A stretch of 64,000 nt of DNA from Desulfurococcales archaeon (lineage in GTDB: Archaea > Thermoproteota > Thermoprotei_A > Sulfolobales > Acidilobaceae): contig WANR01000050.1 of assembly GCA_015521705.1 (NCBI GenBank), positions 1 to 64,000 on the forward strand, read 5' to 3'. Position 1 is the first letter of the stretch; each line of letters starts with the position of its first letter. The position numbers and the translations under genes are program-made. Shown here one piece after another: positions 1-9,089 of this stretch. Under the pieces are notes generated by a model. The model ran no database searches, was not told the origin of the DNA, and saw only the letters and a list, made by a program, of their open reading frames with translations.

Positions 1-611
1 CCCTCCCTTGGCATATTCCATAGTAGCATCATGGTTGCCCAGTCATGCCTCCCAACCCTCTCCCTAGTGACCCCCTCACTGCTAGCTACTAGGACCACTA
101 TCCTATCGTAGTCGCCGGGCGGATACTCGATCAAATTGAGCAAGGTCTTAGTGTAGGCCTCCGCCCTGTCAACACCAACCGCCTGGAACAAGTCGTCCAT
201 CAGGACTGCTACCCGGGGCCTTCTAAGCCTCTTCATCACTAGGCTCGCAGCATTTATAGCAACATCAGCTACCCTAGAGTAAGGCTCGGGGAACAGTTTA
301 AGCGCTTCTCTCACCAAGTCCCTTATAGAAGGCGTGTAAGCCAGGGCTTCCTCTCTGCTCTCGGCTAGGGGGTTGGCATGGATCACGTGGTAGCCGTATT
401 CATCCTCTAGGATCTCCCTTGCCTGCCTGAATAGGGCGGTCTTGCCGCAGCCCTCGGGCCCGTAGATTACGTAGACGGGGTAGGTGCCTCTCTCGGCTAT
501 TTCACTAACCTGTGCTACAGCCCTATCCCTATCAGTAAACTCTACCTCAATGTCTCCGGAGAACTTGAGCTTAACCCTCTTCACACCGGTTCTCTGGAGT
601 GGGTTGTGCAT
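1..611 (-). CDS. AAA-type ATPase (archaeal ATPase family), 3' end outside the window
   Basis: This is the N-terminal part (about 203 residues) of a P-loop ATPase; the C-terminus lies beyond the left edge. A Walker A motif GPEGCGKT sits at residues 51-58. A Walker B-like VAVLMDD follows near residue 140, and a sensor-1-like VVLVASSEG comes about 35 residues later. The ATG at 611 is preceded by GGGAG about seven bases upstream. The gene starts 21 bp after the stop of the small gene at 633-1082, so the two are probably co-transcribed. The layout resembles the archaeal AAA/ATP-binding proteins often found in accessory regions. The cellular role is unknown. The ATPase fold is clear, the family assignment is moderate. 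Confidence 0.75.
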   Translation of the reverse strand, partial: MHNPLQRTGVKRVKLKFSGDIEVEFTDRDRAVAQVSEIAERGTYPVYVIYGPEGCGKTALFRQAREILEDEYGYHVIHANPLAESREEALAYTPSIRDLVREALKLFPEPYSRVADVAINAASLVMKRLRRPRVAVLMDDLFQAVGVDRAEAYTKTLLNLIEYPPGDYDRIVVLVASSEGVTRERVGRHDWATMMLLWNMPRE

Positions 612-632
612 GAGTCTCCCGTATGGAAGCCT

Positions 633-1082
633 CTAGCCACCGCTTATGAGCGGCGAGAAGTAGTTCCTCGTTATTAGGGCGTTTTTACCTAGGTATAGGA
701 TGTATTGTAGCTTCTCCCTCAGAACCCCCAGGACCCTGGCGGGACTAGGGAGCTGGGGTAGGAGCCTCCTGGAGAGAGCATAGGCTAGGCCTGCTGCCAG
801 GGCTAGGCCTCTCGGCGTCTGAGCCTCGATCCTCGCTATGAGCTTGGCGAGCAGCTCCCTCACCCTAGGACTCCTGTACTCGCTAACCCTAGCCCTGGCA
901 GCCGCCCATAAGAGCGCCCTCTCCAGAGGTGCCAGTATCTTCCAGTACAAGCCCAGCCTCCGGGCCCTGTTAAGGGCCCTGGAGACCAGGGCCGGAGTGA
1001 CCCTGGAGGGGACAAGGGCCTGCTCTACGAGGCTTAATAAGTCATCGCTGCCCTCGTCCCCGGGTCTGACTGTGAGCGTCAA
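633..1082 (-). CDS. small helical protein of unknown function, copy 1 of a paralogous pair
   Basis: This 149-residue protein is rich in Arg, Leu and Ala and looks mostly alpha-helical, with no signal peptide or clear membrane span. I do not recognise the family. It is a paralogue of the protein at 12442-12882. Both contain ALVPxRxTPALVSR near residue 22 and an identical block of about 45 residues in the middle (RARVSEYRSPRVRELLAKLI and what follows). They differ at the extreme N-terminus and in the last 45 residues. The start appears to be TTG, and a TATA-like element CATAAATAC lies about 40-50 bp upstream. The gene is followed at once by the ATPase at 1-611. Its paralogue lies at the far end of the glycan cluster, so the pair frames that cluster. 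Confidence 0.7.
   Translation of the reverse strand: MTLTVRPGDEGSDDLLSLVEQALVPSRVTPALVSRALNRARRLGLYWKILAPLERALLWAAARARVSEYRSPRVRELLAKLIARIEAQTPRGLALAAGLAYALSRRLLPQLPSPARVLGVLREKLQYILYLGKNALITRNYFSPLISGG
775..905. repeat. 131-bp direct repeat, copy 1 (one mismatch to 12572-12702)
   Basis: By eye, bases 775-905 match 12572-12702 with one difference (position 876 is g, 12673 is a). The repeat codes for the shared central helices of the two small paralogous proteins. Identity falls off on both sides while protein similarity continues upstream, which fits gene conversion or recent recombination. Confidence 0.85.
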
Positions 1083-1122
1083 AGCAATAGTCGCCTGGTT
1101 TCACTGTAATTAGTGCTATGGA

Positions 1123-1131
1123 GTATTTATG
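1123..1131 (-). promoter_or_regulatory. TATA-like promoter element of the 149-residue gene
   Basis: Read on the minus strand this is CATAAATAC, about 40-50 bp upstream of the TTG start at 1082. The same nine bases occur upstream of the paralogue (12914-12922), which supports a shared promoter. Confidence 0.45.
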
Positions 1132-1311
1132 GATTACCATGCCTTGCAGTGGATTTTAACTTATTAAACCTAAAACGCCAGCAAGCCCTATGACGGGATA
1201 CTAGGGGTTCCAGGAACCCTGCAGAGGCTTCCTAGCCTAGAACCTGCATAGACTGGGGGCTCTTCACGGTTCCACCCTATCACTAGTCATCATACTAGAC
1301 GTGGGAGAGCA

Positions 1312-2211
1312 CTAGTGTGGGGTGCTGAAATCCGTGGCGCGTACATGGCGTGGATCCTGGCTAGTCACTTGTCGGCTCCTGTGTCTATGTTCCCGCACCG
1401 CTCTGGTAAAGAAGTAGTTTGTCTCTTTCTTGTCAGCCAGCGTGAGCCCTGTTCTTGTTATTTCGCTTATTATTTTCTCGTTTCCGGGCTGTATTTCTAT
1501 TATTAGCTTGTCTGTTTTCTCTAGGGTCTTCTTCATTCCTTCTAGGGCTATGGGTTCTGCTCCCTCTATGTCTATTTTTAAGAGATCCACCTTCTCGATG
1601 CCCAGGGCTTCCACTATGTTGTCTAGGGTGTCGGCCTCAGCTTCATATACTAGGTCGCCTCCCTTGACTATGGAGCCCCACCCGGTGGCGTAGTACCTGC
1701 CTATTCTAGGGACCCGAAGCTCGACCCTGCCCGCTTTATGGTAAACGGCCTTCTTCAGTAGCACCACGCTGTGCCTGGCACAGTTGAGCGAAACGTTGCG
1801 CTTCAGCAGCTCGAAGACGTCGGGGAGGGGCTCTATAGCCACAACTAGGTCGGCCCTCCTGCACGCCCTAGCAGTGTAGCCACCTACATTGGCCCCAACA
1901 TCCACGACTATGCCGCTAGCGTTGGGGAGGAACCACTCGTAGAGCTCGTATAGGTCGCCTATTAGAGTAGCCAGGCCTAGGTCCGCGGTTCCCGGCCTCA
2001 CTATGAACCTAAAGCCGTCCCAAGTCCTAACTATTAGAGGCCTACTACCAGGCACGTAAAAACTCAGAACGCCGCCCCTGCCTAGGTGGAGCATGAAATT
2101 GAGAGGGGCCAGCCATAGACGGAGCCTGTCTATAAGGCTCTCAGAAGACAGTCCGAACAGGTAATAATAGGCCTCCCGCAGCGCTTCCACCAGGCCAGAA
2201 TCTCTAGGCAT
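1312..2211 (-). CDS. FkbM family SAM-dependent methyltransferase
   Basis: A protein of 299 residues with the SAM-binding motif VVDVGANVGGY at residues 102-112. An acidic AIEPLPDVFELL follows about 20 residues later, and LLKIDIEGAE lies near residue 215, the characteristic FkbM-family block. Such enzymes usually O-methylate sugars or lipids, and here the likely target is the glycan made by the neighbouring glycosyltransferases. I chose the ATG at 2211 because it overlaps the stop of the upstream 1385-residue gene by eight bases (ATGCCTAG). A start further upstream would overlap that gene by over 70 bp. It is the last gene of the minus-strand glycan cluster. The family is certain, the substrate is inference. 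Confidence 0.88.
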   Translation of the reverse strand: MPRDSGLVEALREAYYYLFGLSSESLIDRLRLWLAPLNFMLHLGRGGVLSFYVPGSRPLIVRTWDGFRFIVRPGTADLGLATLIGDLYELYEWFLPNASGIVVDVGANVGGYTARACRRADLVVAIEPLPDVFELLKRNVSLNCARHSVVLLKKAVYHKAGRVELRVPRIGRYYATGWGSIVKGGDLVYEAEADTLDNIVEALGIEKVDLLKIDIEGAEPIALEGMKKTLEKTDKLIIEIQPGNEKIISEITRTGLTLADKKETNYFFTRAVREHRHRSRQVTSQDPRHVRATDFSTPH

Positions 2212-5200
2212 TGTCCGCGACGGCACCACGACCCACCCCTTGACGGTTCTTCCATGCCCCGGCGAGTACGCGCTCAACCATACCTATAGCGAGCACTGCA
2301 GCAGGAACCCCAAGCGACGCCAGCAATAACGTATACCCTGCCAGGAGAGGCTGGCCCCGGCCCACGTCGATCCTGAAAACTATCTTAGAGCCCGCGCCGC
2401 ACCCACCCTCGATGAAGGGGCTTAGGTTTACCGCAGACATGACGCCATAGGCTGGCATAGGGCTTGCCTCGACGGTCTCGCCGCACCATGTTATCGTGGC
2501 CCTAGAGACCCTAAAGGGCTCCTTTACGAATAGAACCAAAGGTGCCACAGGACTGCCTGAACCGTTAATTACCGAAACCTCCCCCCGATAGGTCTCGCCG
2601 TACGCGCTAACCTCCCTGCCATAGAGTTCAACCCTGTAGCCGACGTCCAGGCCACGCTCGAGCAGGTTCTCAGTATCTGTTGATACAAGAGCGATGGAGC
2701 CCAGAACGAGCCTCCCCTCGCCAATGTTCTCTATGTATATCTCGTGGACACCCTGCCCGAAATCCTGCTCTATCGCCTTGACCCAGCGTGGCCCTGCGAG
2801 GGCACTGCTTATCTCGAGAACCGAGCTATAGTTCCCGATCCTTACGTCGACTACCGCCCCGGGCCAGGCCTCAACAAGGTAAAGCATGAGGGAGGCTCTG
2901 GCGCTCTGCGGCACCAAAACCTTAAGGCCAAGCCCACCGCCGCTGGGCAGGAGAGCGTATGGCGTGTTAAAGACCTGGAGCCCCCCACTGTAATTATATG
3001 CGGCAGCCGCGCCAGCTAGGTACTCGCCCGGGTGTAGAGGGAACACGTTCCTGACAGCTATAAACCCAGGCGCCCCGGAAACGCTCTCGGGCAGCGAGCC
3101 CAGTATCTCCCCATAAGAGTCCTCCTCAACCAGGATCAGGGAGTCTAGAAACACTATAGTGCCAGGCGGCTTCAAGACGCGGATCTCAATGGCGCCTCCC
3201 CTGCCCTGCCTGCCTGCGTCCAGCTCGCCCAAGTCGATCCACGACCTGTATAGCGGCGTGCTACCCGCCACCTCTATAGTCTTGCTATAAACAGCCCCGC
3301 CAAGGCCTGCTACGATCTCTATCGAGGAATTCCTGCCCTCCATGTTCCGGATAGTGGCGCCCAGCAGCACCCTATACCTCTCACCGTCTCTAAGCCTCGA
3401 CTCGTCCACGGCTATGATGACACGCCCTCTCTCCTCGCCGTATGGAACCACTAGCTGGTACTCGCTGAGAGCGGTCGAGCCTAGCGGGTCACTATTAATG
3501 GTTCCGAGGAAAGGCTTCACCCAATAATGCGACCCGAACGCTCTCAAAATAACGTTCTCGCCGGCCGTGAAGTAACGGTAGAGCTTGATAACCTCTAGGC
3601 CGGGCCTGGCCTCGTAGGCCCACAAGTCTATGGGAGACACTATGTCGCTAATCAGTACGGGAGAGCGCCCCAAAATATCACCGTAATAGGCCCTGGCATC
3701 GATGTATGCCTGGCCCATAAAAAGGGGGGCAAAGACAGCGTTAGTATCGAGAGAGGCTAGGGCTATAAGCGCGTTGGCCCCACCATAAGCTACTATAGGT
3801 ACCCTCAACGCGGCCCACTCGAGCAGCCTGGGCGGTAGCGGCTCGACAGAGGCGACGACGCGGATCTCCGGGCTTTCAATAACCCTGCCACCACACTCCA
3901 AGCTCAAGCTAGTACCCGGCTCGAACCCAGAGAGATCATCAGCGCTAGCAAGAGGGTAGCTGATCCTGACCCAGTAATCCCTCAAAACTACGTCGTTACC
4001 GTTCCTTACATAGTAGGTTTGATCCGAGACCCTCCCCACAACAACCTTGCTAGGGTAAGCAAGGCCCGGGTATAGGCTTATGCCAAGTACCTCACCACTG
4101 ATCCGGCCCCCAAGCAACCCGCCAGAGTCCAGGCCTGCCCCCAGCGGGCCTTCAAACAGCTCCCGAGCCCTGATCTCGCCGTCAATGTAGAGCTCGACCA
4201 GCCCCCCATCGAAGATAACCGTGACCTGGTGCACCCTCCACCAGTCACGCACCCAAGCCCTCACAAAGCTCTCTCCGTTGAAGGAGAAATAGACGTACTC
4301 TCCCGAGTAGAAGAGCGCGAAGCCCCCACTCCCCCACGGCTCATTTCTGGTACCAACTATTAATTGCTCGCGACCGTAAGGGGGCTCTGACAGCCTGATC
4401 CATGCATTGAGGGTGAACCTGCCACTCTCCACAACCCTACCGACAAGGCTCCCATCAACCCCTACAACCAGGCCCGACTCTTCGCCGCCACCCCTAGAAG
4501 CTGGAGCAGACGGGGCAGCCTGGCCACCGGGTATAGCGTTGGCGCCGCCGCTTTCCAGGATCTCCACTAAGCAAACCTCTCCCGGAAGCATCTCGGGAAC
4601 CTTGACCCACAACTCAGCCCTGCCAGTAGAAATGGAGAACAAGTACAAGCCGTCGACCTCCGTAACCATGTACAAGTCCTCCCGTAGACCGCTAACCAGT
4701 CCGGGATCCCTGACGAAATACCAGTCTCCAGTATAGTTGCTGACTATGAGAGCGTCGAACCCGTAAGAGGCTAGTAGCTGCCTAAAATAGGGCGACTTGA
4801 TGTAGTAGAGGAGGTCTACCCGCCACGCGTAGCTGAAGGGGAAAGCTTTTTGGCCCACATACAGGTACCTGGGCTCGAAAACCGATAAATCGAGCACCCT
4901 GACAGTAAAGCCCTCCCCATAATACCTGCGCATCTCATCCAGCACCGACTTGTATGTAGAGTATGGCCACTCCATGGACAACGGGGACCTGGGCGCATTA
5001 TGGTAGACTGAGAGCATGGATGGAGGGGCGAAAACAGACACAGCTACTAAAGCCAGGAGAAACGCAAATGACAGGACGTGCCCCGCTCTTTTAGCCAACA
5101 AGTAAAAGGGCCTCCTCACCCTAAGAGAGGCAAGCACGCCATTCAACGAGAGGCCCCAGACAGCCAAGACTAGGGGCAAGAATAATCCGAGAACCCTGCC

Positions 5201-6361
5201 AGGGGTTCTAAATATGTTGGCAACTTCTAGGCCGGAAATCGAGCTAATATACTGGATTATTTCGCCATAGTACTTATTTACTAAATAGGCTAATAGGTAC
5301 GCAATGATCAGCATAGCCGATAAGTAATTAACGTGGTAGGCGCCACTTCTCCTAGGCCTATTACTGGCCGCCAATACTAGGCTCAGCACTATAGGCGTCC
5401 ATACCAGGAGAGAATAGGCTGCGACCCACACGGTATAGATCCTAGAGTAGTAGACTGGATAATTCTTCATTATAGCATAGGTATCAACGTCTACGAAGCC
5501 GAGCCAAAACACGAAATTAGAGACGCTCCACTGCCTATATTCATATATCGTCCTGCTAACCCTCTCCCAGTATAGTTCCTCGTAGAGTTCTCTAACGGAG
5601 ACTACCCCATAGCTATATATTAATACCGGCGGGATAATTAATATTATAAATAAAACAATATATATAATTATTTTATTTATAATATTATTATTTTTTAAGT
5701 TAATAAGAAAAGATACATACAGGGTCAGGGCGAGGAACAAGAGATAGAGGCCAGGCATGAGCCAAGCCAGGATCACTAGTAAGGCTAACAACACTAGGGA
5801 ATCTTTTAGTAAACCCCTGGCAGAAAAGGCCCTCTGCCCTTTGGACAGCTGCACGGATGATAGCTTGAGGACGTAGAGGAGGGCCAGGGGTATTATTGCG
5901 TAGAAGTACTTGACCGTCGGTATGAAATTCAGCCCCAGCATTAGGGGGGAAAGCGCGTAGACTAACCCGCCTATCATGCTTATGGATGCGTGGTTTACTA
6001 TGCTCCTTAATAGTAGGTACATTGATATAAAAGCAATTATTATCGATATAATTTGCATGATTAGTATTAATAATATGAAATTGTCTATGCTGAAGGCCTT
6101 CATCACTAGGTATGGGAGCACCGCCAACACAGGGTTATTCATGTGCAGGATATATGGCGAGGAGTACGAGGGAGAGTAGAAGTGGAGGAGGCTGCCTAGA
6201 TACTCCTTCTCGTGCCAGAGAAACACGTAGCCTCCATTATCAGCCTGGTACCTCGCTATATACTCGAACCCCGTGTAGGTCTTATGGATGACTAGGATCG
6301 ACGCTGCCAGCGTTGAAGCTACTAGGATAACTAGGAGTGCCTCGTAGAGTGTTCTTGCCAC
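2204..6361 (-). CDS. large GT-C-like membrane protein with a LamG-like region and a C-terminal anchor
   Basis: At 1385 residues this is the largest gene here. The first roughly 460 residues hold about a dozen hydrophobic segments in the style of GT-C membrane glycosyltransferases or YfhO-like proteins. A long extracytoplasmic part follows. In it, residues about 640-790 look like a LamG/concanavalin-type jelly-roll (FTLNAWIRLSEPPYG, WWRVHQVTVIFDGG, VELYIDGEIR). Further beta-rich sequence comes next, then one hydrophobic segment just before a short basic tail (GVPAAVLAIGMVERVLAG). The likely role is transfer or surface assembly of sugars from a lipid carrier, with the lectin-like part holding glycan; this is inference. 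The start at 6361 overlaps the upstream GT4 gene by 31 bp. Bases 5641-5700 are almost pure A+T. Confidence 0.75.
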   Translation of the reverse strand: MARTLYEALLVILVASTLAASILVIHKTYTGFEYIARYQADNGGYVFLWHEKEYLGSLLHFYSPSYSSPYILHMNNPVLAVLPYLVMKAFSIDNFILLILIMQIISIIIAFISMYLLLRSIVNHASISMIGGLVYALSPLMLGLNFIPTVKYFYAIIPLALLYVLKLSSVQLSKGQRAFSARGLLKDSLVLLALLVILAWLMPGLYLLFLALTLYVSFLINLKNNNIINKIIIYIVLFIILIIPPVLIYSYGVVSVRELYEELYWERVSRTIYEYRQWSVSNFVFWLGFVDVDTYAIMKNYPVYYSRIYTVWVAAYSLLVWTPIVLSLVLAASNRPRRSGAYHVNYLSAMLIIAYLLAYLVNKYYGEIIQYISSISGLEVANIFRTPGRVLGLFLPLVLAVWGLSLNGVLASLRVRRPFYLLAKRAGHVLSFAFLLALVAVSVFAPPSMLSVYHNAPRSPLSMEWPYSTYKSVLDEMRRYYGEGFTVRVLDLSVFEPRYLYVGQKAFPFSYAWRVDLLYYIKSPYFRQLLASYGFDALIVSNYTGDWYFVRDPGLVSGLREDLYMVTEVDGLYLFSISTGRAELWVKVPEMLPGEVCLVEILESGGANAIPGGQAAPSAPASRGGGEESGLVVGVDGSLVGRVVESGRFTLNAWIRLSEPPYGREQLIVGTRNEPWGSGGFALFYSGEYVYFSFNGESFVRAWVRDWWRVHQVTVIFDGGLVELYIDGEIRARELFEGPLGAGLDSGGLLGGRISGEVLGISLYPGLAYPSKVVVGRVSDQTYYVRNGNDVVLRDYWVRISYPLASADDLSGFEPGTSLSLECGGRVIESPEIRVVASVEPLPPRLLEWAALRVPIVAYGGANALIALASLDTNAVFAPLFMGQAYIDARAYYGDILGRSPVLISDIVSPIDLWAYEARPGLEVIKLYRYFTAGENVILRAFGSHYWVKPFLGTINSDPLGSTALSEYQLVVPYGEERGRVIIAVDESRLRDGERYRVLLGATIRNMEGRNSSIEIVAGLGGAVYSKTIEVAGSTPLYRSWIDLGELDAGRQGRGGAIEIRVLKPPGTIVFLDSLILVEEDSYGEILGSLPESVSGAPGFIAVRNVFPLHPGEYLAGAAAAYNYSGGLQVFNTPYALLPSGGGLGLKVLVPQSARASLMLYLVEAWPGAVVDVRIGNYSSVLEISSALAGPRWVKAIEQDFGQGVHEIYIENIGEGRLVLGSIALVSTDTENLLERGLDVGYRVELYGREVSAYGETYRGEVSVINGSGSPVAPLVLFVKEPFRVSRATITWCGETVEASPMPAYGVMSAVNLSPFIEGGCGAGSKIVFRIDVGRGQPLLAGYTLLLASLGVPAAVLAIGMVERVLAGAWKNRQGVGRGAVADNA
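5641..5700. other. A+T island inside the GT-C-like gene
   Basis: By my count only 2 of these 60 bases are G or C, in a window that is otherwise GC-rich. The reading frame stays open and codes for an Asn-rich loop followed by an Ile-rich membrane segment. Confidence 0.8.
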
Positions 6362-7500
6362 TTTTTCACTCTCTTCTCTGAGGTTACATCCTCGTATAGC
6401 TCTATGAACATGCCCACTATTCTGCTCCAGTCGTGCCTTTTAGCGTATTCCCTCCCTTTGGATCCCATTTCCCTCCTTAGGCTTTCGTTCTCCAAGAGGT
6501 GCTCGATCTTGGCTGCGAGGTCTCTGGCATTATAGGCTTCATAGAGCAGGCCGGCTCCGGATAAGAGCACTGTCATGCTGCCCCCAGCTCTGGTCGATGT
6601 TATGACTGGGCACCCGGAGGCCATTGCCTCTAGCAGGACTATGCCGAAGCCCTCCCTCATTGTTGGAGAGGGTAGTACTAGGATGTCTGCAAGTCGGTAG
6701 AACTTGGGGAGATCCTCCTCGGGCACCTCGCCAAGGAAGAGCACTTTATCCCCCACTTCCAGCCTTTCCGCCAGGGATTTATAGTATCCTAGCAGGGCTC
6801 CTTGACCCACGACTAGCAACGCTACGTTTTCCATGCCCAATATTCTTAGAGCGACCAGTAGTAGGTCGGGCCTCTTGTACAACTGGCCCACTGTGAGGCC
6901 CCCAACGAATAGTAGAACCCTTTTATCACCGAGACCTAGTTTCTCCCTTAGATCCTCGGCAGCTTCTCTTGGAGTGTTCGCGAACCTCTGATAGTCTATC
7001 CCAATCGGTATCACGGCTACCTTACTACAGGGCACCCCCCTCTCACAAAGAACCCTCCTGTACAGGGTTGTCGTCACGATGATTCTATCATAGCGGGGTA
7101 AAAGCCTGGTCTTAAACCTCATATAGGCCCCGGGGAATCCTCTTAGCCTGGCATCGGCGTGGTACGTCGTGACTATGGGCTTTGAGATCCTCTTAGCCGC
7201 GAAGAGCGTTTCGTCCCCTACTATTGACGGATCGTTGGTGTGAACCACGTCAGGGTCTAGACTCTTCAATAGCGTGTAAAGCCTGAACGGGTCTAGCAGC
7301 TGGGTCTGGTACTCTATGTACCCCGTCCTGAACACCTTTACACCATCAATGTTTGAATAGGCCTTGCTGAGGCTCCTGCTGGAAGTGACTACAAAAGCGT
7401 CAACGCCCCTCTTCACCAGGGATCGTGCCAGGCCTAGGGTGTAGCTTATGCCGCCCCCCTTACCGGGGTAGAAGTCCCTAATAGTTAATACCACCTTCAC
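6331..7500 (-). CDS. GT4-family glycosyltransferase
   Basis: A GT-B fold glycosyltransferase of 389 residues. The N-terminal domain opens with a beta-strand and a glycine loop (YPGKGGGISYTLGLA) for acceptor binding. The C-terminal nucleotide-sugar domain contains LLFVGGLTVGQLYKRPDLLL near residue 205 and the EX7E motif EGFGIVLLEAMASG near residue 290. It probably transfers a sugar from a nucleotide donor to a lipid-linked glycan on the cytoplasmic face. Its start overlaps the preceding hydrolase gene by four bases (ATGA) and its end overlaps the GT-C-like gene, so the three are translationally coupled. Donor and linkage cannot be read from the sequence. Confidence 0.9.
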   Translation of the reverse strand: MKVVLTIRDFYPGKGGGISYTLGLARSLVKRGVDAFVVTSSRSLSKAYSNIDGVKVFRTGYIEYQTQLLDPFRLYTLLKSLDPDVVHTNDPSIVGDETLFAAKRISKPIVTTYHADARLRGFPGAYMRFKTRLLPRYDRIIVTTTLYRRVLCERGVPCSKVAVIPIGIDYQRFANTPREAAEDLREKLGLGDKRVLLFVGGLTVGQLYKRPDLLLVALRILGMENVALLVVGQGALLGYYKSLAERLEVGDKVLFLGEVPEEDLPKFYRLADILVLPSPTMREGFGIVLLEAMASGCPVITSTRAGGSMTVLLSGAGLLYEAYNARDLAAKIEHLLENESLRREMGSKGREYAKRHDWSRIVGMFIELYEDVTSEKRVKKWQEHSTRHS

Positions 7501-9065
7501 GCCTTACCCTTCCCTTCCCTAAACAGGGATCTGAGGCGCTTCTTGAGGCTCATGAGCGAGTCGTAGCTAAGGCCTGGCCGGGGCTCTTCCTCAAATATGT
7601 CGCTGATGACCCTCCCATCCATGTAGCTTGGCGGCTTGACTCCATGAATAGCTAGTATGGTTGGAGCCAGGTCAACTATCCTGGCATCTCTCTCATAGCC
7701 CTGCCTAATATTGCTGCCATAGGCCATGAACACGCCGTACAATGTGTGGTAGCCAGTGTTCTCCCTGAACTGTGCAAGCCTGGGCTCGACAATCCTCCTG
7801 GCAAAGGGGTTGGTTTTCACCTTGAAGGGCCTCTCGTTAGACTCGCCGAATAACACGAATACGTCCGGCACCTTGTCAATGTACGGTCCCTCCCTGTAGA
7901 CTTCCCACTTAGGTATCAGCCTGAGAGCCGTGGGTAGTTCAGGGTCCCCGCCCAGCTTCTCGAGGACTTCGCCCACGACTTCCCTGTAGCTGCCGGGATC
8001 CACGGAGCCTCCTGCCTCTCTACCCTTAAGGTTCACGTTTACGTGCCCATCTAGGAAGGCTACGTAGGCCCTTGTCCTGGCCCAGTCTATTAGTCCTAGA
8101 GTGAACTCGTGGGCTCCAAAGCCTGAAGCCTTTAGTGCCTTCTCTTTCAAGCTCTTAGGCAGGTAGCCGTAGACCCTCTTGCCAACCTCCTTGGCTACCG
8201 AGTAAAAGAGGCGCTTAGCAGCCAGTAGCCTGCTCCTTGTAGCCAGGAGGCCGTGCCTCTCCAGCACCGCGTTAAGGTATAGAACCCCATAGTATGGGGC
8301 AAACCCGTGGTCAGACACTATGAAGACGGTATAGTCCCTGCCCAGGCCCTCCAGCAGTTCACCAATATACTTGTCGACTTTTTCGTAGAGGGACCTAACT
8401 ATGTCCTCGTACTCAGGCCTGTACAGTGGGTGCTCAGGGTCTATGAAAGGCGCGTAGTGGTGGTGGAGCATCTCAGTACTCATAACGACCCAGAACAAGA
8501 GGTCCCAGTCACGGTTCTCAGTGTACCACTCCACGAAGCTGTACTGCTTATCCAGGATCTCGTGGGCCTCCTCTACGTATCCCCTGGTACCCGGCCTGGA
8601 CTTTGGGAGGATCTTATACCCCTGCCTGCGCAGCCTCTCCCATACATCCCTGGGGTAAGCGAAGACATGGTCTGTAGAAGGCGTAAGCACGGAGCTCACA
8701 ATGGCCCCGCGCTTAAGAGGCCTAGGCGGGTACGTTACCGGGACATTGACAACGAGACACCTATAGCCCAGCTCGTCGAGTATCTCCCAGAACCTTCTAA
8801 CCCTGACCATGGTAGAGTTCGGAGGCAGGAGTCTAAAGCCTCTCTCATCCATCAAGAGCACATCATAGATACCATGCTTGGGCGGGTAGACTCCTGTGGA
8901 GAGTGATGTCCACGCAGGGAATGAGTGTATGGGCAGAACGGATTCAAGCCTGCCATGAACCCCCTCACGCAGTATCCTGGCCACCGTGGGCAAACGGCCT
9001 TCGCCGGCCCACTTAGTTAACACGTCAAGGCGCGCGCCGTCGAGCCCTATTATAATGGTTTTCAA
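7497..9065 (-). CDS. alkaline phosphatase superfamily phosphodiesterase/phosphotransferase
   Basis: This 522-residue protein belongs to the archaeal alkaline phosphatase/nucleotide pyrophosphatase-like group. It starts with KTIIIGLDGARLDVL, giving the first metal-binding Asp. The nucleophile region is FPAWTSLSTGVYPPKHGIYD at about residue 48-67, with a conserved Thr/Ser. VFIVSDHGFAPYYGV near residue 245 supplies the second Asp-His metal site, and a further conserved His lies in GYHTLYGVF near residue 450. No signal peptide is visible, so it probably acts in the cytoplasm. In this cluster it may hydrolyse or transfer phosphodiester groups on glycan intermediates. The stop overlaps the next start by four bases. 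The exact substrate is unknown. Confidence 0.85.
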   Translation of the reverse strand: MKTIIIGLDGARLDVLTKWAGEGRLPTVARILREGVHGRLESVLPIHSFPAWTSLSTGVYPPKHGIYDVLLMDERGFRLLPPNSTMVRVRRFWEILDELGYRCLVVNVPVTYPPRPLKRGAIVSSVLTPSTDHVFAYPRDVWERLRRQGYKILPKSRPGTRGYVEEAHEILDKQYSFVEWYTENRDWDLLFWVVMSTEMLHHHYAPFIDPEHPLYRPEYEDIVRSLYEKVDKYIGELLEGLGRDYTVFIVSDHGFAPYYGVLYLNAVLERHGLLATRSRLLAAKRLFYSVAKEVGKRVYGYLPKSLKEKALKASGFGAHEFTLGLIDWARTRAYVAFLDGHVNVNLKGREAGGSVDPGSYREVVGEVLEKLGGDPELPTALRLIPKWEVYREGPYIDKVPDVFVLFGESNERPFKVKTNPFARRIVEPRLAQFRENTGYHTLYGVFMAYGSNIRQGYERDARIVDLAPTILAIHGVKPPSYMDGRVISDIFEEEPRPGLSYDSLMSLKKRLRSLFREGKGKA

Positions 9066-9089
9066 CCAGCTGACTCCCCGGGTGCCTGG

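Noticed and set aside
8307-8906. A 199-codon open frame on the plus strand
   Set aside because: It lies wholly antisense to the phosphodiesterase gene, whose motifs and operon overlaps are clear. Its protein has no recognisable motif.
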